A DNA stretch of 48,148 nt from Bacteroidaceae bacterium (GTDB taxonomy: Bacteria > Bacteroidota > Bacteroidia > Bacteroidales > Bacteroidaceae), in NCBI GenBank assembly GCA_017560945.1, contig JAFZDY010000004.1, positions 1-48,148 of the forward strand. Reading direction: 5' to 3'. A model generated the notes under the pieces. The model saw only the letters and a list, made by a program, of their open reading frames with translations. It made no database searches and was not told the origin of the DNA. Positions within the stretch are counted from its first letter, which is position 1. Each line of letters begins with the position of its first letter. The translations under genes and the position numbers were made by a program. This document shows, in pieces, positions 41,979 through 48,148 of the stretch.

Positions 41979-43841
41979 TTACTTCACCATCACTTTTCCA
42001 CTCTCGCGACTACCATTGGGGTAGGTCACGATGTAGAGGTACGTGGCAGGGGTTTTGTCCACCTTCACCGTGGCTTCACCGTTAGCAAAGGCAGCTTCAC
42101 CCACCTTGATGGCATCCATGGTGTATACTTCTAGCTTCACGGCAGTGGGGGAGGTGCAGAGGAGAGTGGAACCATTTACAAAGAAGTTCACTATTCTTTC
42201 AACTTTTGGTATGCGACCAATTGTTGAAGGAGATGATTTCAAAATCAGTTCTTTACCACTATTTTCAGAGAACATGGGAGCATATTTGATAGCGTAGTCA
42301 CTGGCCTTTATGTTAGGAACTCTTATATCTACATAATATTCACCAGCGCAATCATATTCCTCTCCATAATGAATCTCATCAACTTTTAATAAGATTTCAT
42401 TATCAGTTATGCGACACTCCATCGGATAGCAGTAGCAGTTCATTCCCATATTCCCGTAAATATGTAATGTGTTTTCTTCAAAATTGGCATACAGTTTGTC
42501 GTCTCCTCCATGTTGTTCAATGTATGCCAATTCTTCGGGGGATAATGATTGGATGAAGTTATACTCCTCGTCGCTATCTAAGCGATAGAAATATACAATC
42601 TTGAAATGTTCCGTATTGACATTAAATAGCCAAGGGGTGGTGTCACCCTGCCGACAATATACCAATTGGGGCAATGAACAGCTTCCGCCGAGGTCATCGT
42701 AAGTCAATATGCCTGTGTAGAGCGACCCCACATGCTCCAACCATACATCCTTGATTTCTCCGTCTTCCTTCCCTTTCAGGGTAATCTTCTTTTCTGCCCA
42801 ATCATTGTATTCGGCGGTTTCTTTGATTTTGTCCACAGTCCACACTTCTCCGTCAGGTGTAATGAAGTCATCGCCCACGTTCAGACCAAAGTCAAAGAGA
42901 AGGATGTCCCTCTTCTCCGTTTCGGAGTAACGATATACTTTGTCCCCTTCTTGACGATAGAGCAATGAATCGGTCACAAGACCGTTCTTTTTCCGCTCTA
43001 TCACTTGATACGTTGTACCGTTGTGTATTGAATCTGTATTTACCAAAATGCCCACTTGTGCTTTCTCCATCAAAGTTTGAGGTGCTGCAAAACGAATATT
43101 CCAGTCCTTGGTGTATCTGTGTTCAATCTTATCCCACCCATTTATGGGAATATTGCCTACTGTACATTGTGTAGAGGGGTTCTCTATCTTCGTCCAGTTG
43201 TCTGTTCCCGCGTCCACGTCTTCCGGATTATAAACTATTTCTCTAATGGATTCGGAATCCTTTTGGGGATATAGTTCCTCATCCTCATCAACTGGTTCTA
43301 TAGTGACTTCTATATCAAGATCTGTGTATAATATCAATCCTTTGTCCTCAGCATAATACTCAAAAGGGCTTATACTAAGATTGGCAACTCTGTATCCATT
43401 TGTCATTTCTTCTGATACACAAGTTGCTTTCATGCGATAACAAGTAAGAGGATATGTTACAACTTTATCATCGCTATTTGCGGTCAAAACTGTAGTTCTT
43501 GATGAATTGGGCCTGAGCGTAATGTCGTATCCCCCGAAAGTCATCACATCTTTTACTGAAACTCTGATTTTTTTTATCTTGTAGTTGTCAGGAAGTAGAA
43601 TCTTATAATTGATGAAAGGTAGTTCAGGCTTTAATGTGTCACTTTCCAGTGAAAAATTATATAATGATGAGTCTGGTTGGATATAATCCCATCCATTTTG
43701 ATCCTTTTTAACAGGCAAACTTTCCTTTGAAAATTCAAAAGAAAAAGTCTTTTTATAAGTCTGCGCAACCGTTTCGGTACTCCCTAATAACAAAAATATG
43801 GTAAAGAGTAACCATACTACATGAATCCTTTCAACTTTCAT
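41979..43841 (-). CDS. Secreted protein with T9SS-type C-terminal sorting domain
   Basis: 620 aa with a signal peptide (about 1-27, ending TVAQ). The N-terminal region (about 30-200) resembles the beta-rich propeptide-like domain seen ahead of gingipain-type proteases (ELPFINYKILLPDN; GYDITLRPNSS; NLSISPFEYY). The middle (about 210-540) is of unknown fold. The last 75 residues look like a type A Por secretion tail (VKLEVYTMDAIKVGEA... and ATYLYIVTYPNGSRESGKVMVK), predicting export by the type IX system and surface anchoring. No catalytic motif is recognised. It has its own promoter and follows the C25-like gene. Confidence 0.78.
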   Translation of the reverse strand: MKVERIHVVWLLFTIFLLLGSTETVAQTYKKTFSFEFSKESLPVKKDQNGWDYIQPDSSLYNFSLESDTLKPELPFINYKILLPDNYKIKKIRVSVKDVMTFGGYDITLRPNSSRTTVLTANSDDKVVTYPLTCYRMKATCVSEEMTNGYRVANLSISPFEYYAEDKGLILYTDLDIEVTIEPVDEDEELYPQKDSESIREIVYNPEDVDAGTDNWTKIENPSTQCTVGNIPINGWDKIEHRYTKDWNIRFAAPQTLMEKAQVGILVNTDSIHNGTTYQVIERKKNGLVTDSLLYRQEGDKVYRYSETEKRDILLFDFGLNVGDDFITPDGEVWTVDKIKETAEYNDWAEKKITLKGKEDGEIKDVWLEHVGSLYTGILTYDDLGGSCSLPQLVYCRQGDTTPWLFNVNTEHFKIVYFYRLDSDEEYNFIQSLSPEELAYIEQHGGDDKLYANFEENTLHIYGNMGMNCYCYPMECRITDNEILLKVDEIHYGEEYDCAGEYYVDIRVPNIKASDYAIKYAPMFSENSGKELILKSSPSTIGRIPKVERIVNFFVNGSTLLCTSPTAVKLEVYTMDAIKVGEAAFANGEATVKVDKTPATYLYIVTYPNGSRESGKVMVK

Positions 43842-43880
43842 AATCGTGTGTTGTTATTGGTTAATAAATCAAGTGTTTTG

Positions 43881-43911
43881 CAAAAATATAAATAATCTTG
43901 CACGGCACAAA
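43881..43911 (-). promoter_or_regulatory. Promoter of the 620-aa T9SS cargo gene
   Basis: The complement shows TTTG (43908-43911), 19-bp spacer, TATTTTTG (43881-43888), a full consensus match, 40 bp before the ATG at 43841. It shows that this gene is not only read from the C25 unit. Confidence 0.82.
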
Positions 43912-43919
43912 ATATTTGG

Positions 43920-46238
43920 CTAATTATTAGTGTTTATCTCTACATTTGAGTTAGTTATGGTAGTTCCGGACTGCAATATCACCTCTTTTCCTTGCAATTT
44001 TACATTTGCATTCTGAATGACAACTTCGCCTTGTTCCTTTAATGTAGTGACATTCTTGCCTACCAAGATATTTTCTCCTACGTATGTCCGTTCATCGTTG
44101 ATGTTTTTATTCTGGATGTATACATTCTTGTCACAATTCACGATGAATGGGATGTAGTTATGTTTATTTATGCAGACAATTACACTGTCTGCCGTAGTCG
44201 AGTAATCAATTGTTCTGCCAAAATAAGAATCTACTTGATTTGTTGCAGGAGTATAAAAAGATATTCTTGTACTGTCACAATTCGTATTTACAGAAATGAT
44301 TCCATCCGTTCTTCTTATAGTAGGTGAGAACTTTTGTGGGACTTCTGTACGAATCATCATGGAAGGGTCACCGAAACAGTGAATTAGTTCGCGTGTGTAC
44401 ATACAACTCGAATATCCGCCAATTTCCCACAAATGTGCCATCCCCATATCCAATATTTTACCTAACTCATAAACGGGTTCATCCACTTTATTCCTATCAT
44501 CAGATCCGTATCCAGGCATATCAATTCTTAACACATTACTAGGCCAGATAGCATCAAACATCATTTCGGATAAGGCATCATTATATCCTGAAAAGCTCTG
44601 TTCTGTCGCTGCAAAAATACCAACACATCCTCCATTTGCTTTTTTAAGAAACGTTTCAGCAAAACAATCTCTTACATGGTTAAATTTTCCCGTTAAGCAG
44701 TTGAGGCTAAAAACCACAGGCGATTTGGAACCGTTGTTTAACGAAAGTATGTCATCATCATCAAAAATCGATTCGTTATAATTGTCATACTTGAGCCAAG
44801 AGTAAATACTTCCATGGCCTTTGTGAAGTACGTAGAAACAGCCATTGTTGATGTGTGAAATGACATCACTATTTTCTCCATCCCACGTGAATGTTGGTTT
44901 TCTTAAGTAGTTAGGGACCTCCCCTCCATATGAAAAGTTATCGTTATTCCAATAACGGGGATAAACAGTCGTTTCTGTAGCGTATACACGGTGTATGTTT
45001 TTCCCGATATATTGCTCCATGTAGTTGAGAATTTCTTCCGATGTTAGCACAAATCTGCGATCTTCATGTCCACTGGAATTGTTATCTTTATCTTGAAAGT
45101 AAGAGCAGTGTAATCCTGTATTGTAAAAGATGGAATCTGTAGTAGGATTTTGCTCGTATTGGATTATCTTGTTAAAAATAATCAATGCTTCGTCGTTGCT
45201 TTTGACAGGAATTCGACCTCTGCTGATTTTGAATGAATCAATAAATTCATTGTTGCTATATCCATAATACAAATCAGTTTTGTAACTGCAGTTTTCACCA
45301 TTAATTTCCCTTTCTTTGGTTGCTGATGCTGGTACATCATAATCTTCTCCAACAATCAATAAATAATCAAGATTAACTCCGTCTTGATTGTAGAGGTTTT
45401 GAATGATTGATTTGAGATATGTTCGTCCATAATTTTCTTCCATAACAACATGTACCCTATATCCCATTTTTCTTTTCCATTCAGCAAAATTGTTGACTGC
45501 TTCTTCATATTCGGGTACAGATACTATCAGATAATCCCTGTTATCTTCTATTGCACCACCGTTGGTATAAGCCCTTGTGACAGGTTGGGGCTTTATTATG
45601 TCCGTAGGATTCAAGACCATATTATTGATTATGGGGTCTGTTGGACCAATTTTTACATTTGATACATTTATACCTCTGCTGTTTGTCATATCGAAGTTGA
45701 CCTTGTATTTTATCATAGAATAGTTGCGCACTATACCATTGGTGTGACTGTATTGTATGGGATGTACTTCTATTCGTTGAATGTTCTGTCCCCGATAGTT
45801 CGTTATTCCGCTCATTTCAACAATATCAGCAGGATAAAAACCTGTATACGCTGTTATTGGCGGAACATTTTCTAACGTGTAACCAATGGTATCGCTGTTG
45901 AATAATGCGTGACGGGCAGGAGCCAATACAAAAGCAGTGTCAGTATATTCGCATTCTAACACCTCAACCGAGGCATTTGCTCCATTAGGAATGGCAAAAG
46001 AATCCCAACGTGACAGCGTAGAAGGTTTGCCACTTTCTTCATTTAATCCAAAGTCAGGAATTTTCCAATATTTCGCATTAGGATAAAGCGGATCTTGTTG
46101 ATGTATGCCACCACGGAATCTATACGTGACAATGACTCCATCATTTACAGTTTCCACATTTCGATAAGGAATAAAGTCATTCGCTACTATATTCAGCAAT
46201 AAACATAGGAGCATGTGAATAATAATTATTCGTTTCAT
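43920..46238 (-). CDS. C25 (gingipain-like) family cysteine peptidase
   Basis: 772-aa secreted protein: signal peptide (about 1-19), N-terminal propeptide-like beta domain to about 235, then a C25 peptidase domain from about 240 (NRDYLIVSVPEYEEAVNNFAEWKRKMGY; YLLIVGEDYDVPA). The catalytic pair is visible: His475 in VLHKGHGS and Cys514 in SLNCLTG, 39 residues apart. The end (about 690-772) is a run of short beta repeats without the usual Por secretion tail, so T9SS export is less certain than for its neighbours. It may be a surface protease or a processing enzyme for the T9SS cargo next to it. The upstream S74-like gene ends 20 bp before it. Confidence 0.87.
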   Translation of the reverse strand: MKRIIIIHMLLCLLLNIVANDFIPYRNVETVNDGVIVTYRFRGGIHQQDPLYPNAKYWKIPDFGLNEESGKPSTLSRWDSFAIPNGANASVEVLECEYTDTAFVLAPARHALFNSDTIGYTLENVPPITAYTGFYPADIVEMSGITNYRGQNIQRIEVHPIQYSHTNGIVRNYSMIKYKVNFDMTNSRGINVSNVKIGPTDPIINNMVLNPTDIIKPQPVTRAYTNGGAIEDNRDYLIVSVPEYEEAVNNFAEWKRKMGYRVHVVMEENYGRTYLKSIIQNLYNQDGVNLDYLLIVGEDYDVPASATKEREINGENCSYKTDLYYGYSNNEFIDSFKISRGRIPVKSNDEALIIFNKIIQYEQNPTTDSIFYNTGLHCSYFQDKDNNSSGHEDRRFVLTSEEILNYMEQYIGKNIHRVYATETTVYPRYWNNDNFSYGGEVPNYLRKPTFTWDGENSDVISHINNGCFYVLHKGHGSIYSWLKYDNYNESIFDDDDILSLNNGSKSPVVFSLNCLTGKFNHVRDCFAETFLKKANGGCVGIFAATEQSFSGYNDALSEMMFDAIWPSNVLRIDMPGYGSDDRNKVDEPVYELGKILDMGMAHLWEIGGYSSCMYTRELIHCFGDPSMMIRTEVPQKFSPTIRRTDGIISVNTNCDSTRISFYTPATNQVDSYFGRTIDYSTTADSVIVCINKHNYIPFIVNCDKNVYIQNKNINDERTYVGENILVGKNVTTLKEQGEVVIQNANVKLQGKEVILQSGTTITNSNVEINTNN

Positions 46239-46258
46239 AGCAATCCATTTTAAGGTTG

Positions 46259-47506
46259 TTACTTCGTTAAAATCATTCTCTTTGTATCAATTACTTGTCC
46301 ATCAGCTATGAGTGAATAGAGGTACATTCCTGCAGACAAATTTTCCCCATTGATGGTAATCGATGATTCCCCACGTTCGGTAAGATAGATTTGTTCAATC
46401 TGTTTCCCGTTCATGTCGTAGATATAGATGTTTGCAGTCTGTACACTTTCGGGCAAGGAGTATTCAATTACTGTATTTTCAGTAAAAGGATTGGGATTGT
46501 TTTGTTTCAAAATAGGGATTGTTAGAGCTGTGGATTCTTCAATATCAGTAGTGTTGTATGCTGCACGGGTATTAACGACAGTACCTACATTTTTACCACC
46601 TTGAAGAGTAACGATTTCTGCTTTAAGTTCTTTAATGGATTGCACAAGTAAGGGAATCATTTCAATATAATTGATACAAAGATCTCCTTGTTGGTTTTCA
46701 TATACGAGGTCGGGATAAACCTGTTGAAGTTGTGTGGCAACCAATCCATAATGACTTTTCTCCATAGCTTGTATCTCTGTGTCAGTATAACTTTGGGTAT
46801 CAAGCGTATCTCCTTCAGAAAGCCTTGAGGTCTTAGCAGTTTGAGGGTTTATACTGAATTGGATTGCAGATAACTGAGAAAACTTTTCAGAAACAGTTCC
46901 GTCAGTTGTGTTTGTATTTAATGTGGTAAGTGTTCTGGTATTACTGGAAGATGCAGCAACTGTTGTTAGATATGGAGCATACAATGTGCCTGTTACTTTT
47001 ACGTCACCAGCAAAATATCCGGCATAGCGTCCTGGAACACATGCATCATTTGGATTAAGTGTGCCAAAAATGGCAGCTCCGTTCTTGGTGCCATTTAACT
47101 GACCATATACTCCGTAATTATATCCAGAAGTGGTATTTCCCGCTACTCCATACACACCGAATGCACGTCCTTTGTTGGGGAAATCATCGTTGTGTACTAA
47201 AGCAGAACCTCTTACTCCGACATAAAACTTATTATCATTGGGAGAATTTAATCCTGTAACACCATATGTCCAAGGATCGTGCTCCGTGGTTGTGGTAGGA
47301 ATACCTGTTCTTCGTCCATAAATAGCACTGTTATTTCCTGCTATTGAGGTCGTGTAACTTTCGTTACCTGTATATCCAATCGATAATGTAGAAATTGGAT
47401 TTTCAGTGGTATTTATACTTATATTCCCATTTTCATGGATTTTTAACTGTGCTTGTGCACAAACTGCTGTAAGCATGATGCTTACTAAAATAAAGAATTT
47501 CTTCAT
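46259..47506 (-). CDS. Secreted protein with S74-like chaperone domain and T9SS sorting tail
   Basis: 415 aa with a signal peptide (MKKFFILVSIMLTAVCAQAQ). A low-complexity Gly/Thr/Asn region (about 25-200) has YGVxG-type turns as in phage-like fibres. A peptidase S74 (intramolecular chaperone) segment follows at about 210-310 (KFSQLSAIQF; YGLVATQLQQVYPDLVYE). A type A Por secretion tail ends the protein (about 335-415: NNPNPFTENTVIEYSLP ... SAGMYLYSLIADGQVIDTKRMILTK). This suggests a trimeric fibre exported by type IX secretion. Probably co-transcribed with the C25-like gene (20-bp gap). Confidence 0.85.
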   Translation of the reverse strand: MKKFFILVSIMLTAVCAQAQLKIHENGNISINTTENPISTLSIGYTGNESYTTSIAGNNSAIYGRRTGIPTTTTEHDPWTYGVTGLNSPNDNKFYVGVRGSALVHNDDFPNKGRAFGVYGVAGNTTSGYNYGVYGQLNGTKNGAAIFGTLNPNDACVPGRYAGYFAGDVKVTGTLYAPYLTTVAASSSNTRTLTTLNTNTTDGTVSEKFSQLSAIQFSINPQTAKTSRLSEGDTLDTQSYTDTEIQAMEKSHYGLVATQLQQVYPDLVYENQQGDLCINYIEMIPLLVQSIKELKAEIVTLQGGKNVGTVVNTRAAYNTTDIEESTALTIPILKQNNPNPFTENTVIEYSLPESVQTANIYIYDMNGKQIEQIYLTERGESSITINGENLSAGMYLYSLIADGQVIDTKRMILTK

Positions 47507-47543
47507 GTCTAATAAAGATTAAGTTGGTTAGTGATGTCTTTAT

Positions 47544-47590
47544 GAAGGGCAGACTATTTTTAGATTTATTCATCTGCCCTTCTTTTTTTT
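47544..47590 (+). terminator. Strong hairpin with plus-strand U run between two minus-strand genes
   Basis: A perfect 10-bp stem, GAAGGGCAGA (47544-47553) with TCTGCCCTTC (47573-47582), followed on the plus strand by eight T (47583-47590). It lies downstream of the minus-strand DUF3244-like gene, where it can still act as a 3' stem-loop. The U run, however, faces the plus direction, in which no gene is seen. Confidence 0.65.
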
Positions 47591-47606
47591 AAAATAAAAT
47601 AGTATT

Positions 47607-48002
47607 CTACTCTACATTGAAGTTACCGCTTACGCTTGCACCGCTGACATTGTTGGTGACAGTGATGTTTCCCCATGAGAGACCTGCCACGGGAATGGTG
47701 CTGATTGTACCTGCTGTGGCCGACATGGTCTGTTGGCTGACAGTTGTACCCGTAAGCGCGTTATTCACTGTTACAGTTGCCATGGGCACATTACCCGTGA
47801 ATTGTACGTTTACTACTCCGTTGTTTAATGTGGCGGTGACGGGGACTTGGAGGGCCTTTTCGTCCTGCGTGGAAATTTGGTTGCTAAACTCGATTATCTG
47901 CTCTTCCTTGGGTGTCGTGTTGTCATCATTAGCCACAGCGAGTGAGCAGAACGGCAAGACGCTTGCAAATAACAAGCCTTTTACGAAACTTTTAGTTCTC
48001 AT
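47607..48002 (-). CDS. DUF3244-like secreted small protein
   Basis: 131 aa with a signal peptide (about 1-25, ending AVAN). A single Ig-like beta domain follows, rich in Val and Thr with no charged core (PVTATLNNGVVNVQFTG; ATVTVNNALTG; AGLSWGNITVTN; GASVSGNFNVE). It resembles the small DUF3244-type proteins of Bacteroidales, of unknown function and found near T9SS cargo. The promoter is at 48061-48094 and a hairpin follows the stop. Family assignment is by pattern only. Confidence 0.7.
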   Translation of the reverse strand: MRTKSFVKGLLFASVLPFCSLAVANDDNTTPKEEQIIEFSNQISTQDEKALQVPVTATLNNGVVNVQFTGNVPMATVTVNNALTGTTVSQQTMSATAGTISTIPVAGLSWGNITVTNNVSGASVSGNFNVE

Positions 48003-48060
48003 AGATTTTAGATTTTTAAATTAATAATGTGTGAATAAATTTACTCACGTTTTCTGTTTG

Positions 48061-48094
48061 CAAAGTTACTGGGATAAATTGGAGCTGAATCAAA
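48061..48094 (-). promoter_or_regulatory. Promoter of the DUF3244-like gene
   Basis: The complement shows TTTG (48091-48094) and TAACTTTG (48061-48068) with a 22-bp spacer, one longer than the usual range. It gives a leader of about 50 nt. Confidence 0.6.
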
Positions 48095-48138
48095 AAATTC
48101 TGTAAATTCGTTCTTACTCAAATTGGTATAGCCTTCTC

Positions 48139-48148
48139 GGGGGGGGGG
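48139..48148 (+). other. Poly-G run at contig end
   Basis: Ten consecutive G end the window. No other long G run occurs nearby, so a sequencing or assembly edge artefact is more likely than biology. Confidence 0.6.

Overview
The window looks like a chromosomal contig end from a Bacteroidales bacterium, probably Prevotella- or Bacteroides-like. This is an inference from several signs. Nearly every promoter matches the Bacteroidetes form (TTTG, 19-21 bp, TAnnTTTG). There are type IX secretion (T9SS) cargo proteins with C-terminal sorting domains, a gingipain-like C25 protease, a fimbrillin-like lipoprotein and a DUF4292 lipoprotein. The arginine pathway uses an N-succinylornithine carbamoyltransferase with Pro90. 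The contig begins just before ispF and ends in a run of ten G, which is probably an assembly edge.

Layout. 1-1.6 kb: ispF and rnhB converge, followed by simple repeats and two identical tRNA-Asn genes on the minus strand. 1.9-9.6 kb: an S41 peptidase, a small membrane protein, then the rimP-nusA-infB-cvpA transcription/translation operon, whose leader contains an attenuator-like hairpin. 9.6-16.5 kb: iron-sulphur cluster assembly, split into sufB-sufC-[inserted GxxExxY cassette]-sufD and a separately promoted unit of a 168-aa unknown protein plus sufS. 16.5-21.9 kb: proB-proA, argF' and an MscS-type channel. 22-30.6 kb: a long minus-strand operon (antiporter, tcdA, lolD, yicC, gmk, nadD, SDR, fimbrillin-like lipoprotein). 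30.8-32.1 kb: dgt. 32.3-36.7 kb: dut, a TPR lipoprotein, a DUF4292 lipoprotein and an EnvC-like protein. 36.7-41 kb: a NUDIX hydrolase overlapping a PIF1-type helicase, then divergent glsA. 41-41.9 kb: a 713-bp element with 23-bp inverted ends and a remnant of a PD-(D/E)XK transposase. 42-48 kb: minus-strand secreted/T9SS proteins.

The protein-coding content is mostly housekeeping. The unusual material is non-coding or cassette-like. First, a 429-bp cassette inside the suf operon consists of one PD-(D/E)XK (GxxExxY) gene whose 31-bp inverted ends each hold three 9-bp iterons; the right end supplies the gene's last codons and stop. Second, two separate intergenic arrays at about 14.2 kb and 41.3 kb have different sequences but the same 22-bp period and dyad-symmetric cores. 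Third, a 713-bp element with inverted ends encloses the second array. Fourth, two structured mRNA leaders lie ahead of rimP and sufB.

Several start codons were moved downstream because a clear -7 promoter box overlaps the longest-ORF start (proB, dgt, glsA, helicase), or because a signal peptide or ATGA overlap indicates the real start (nadD, lolD, tcdA, MscS, TPR lipoprotein). No search was run. Family names rest on motif recognition, and expression claims are inference.
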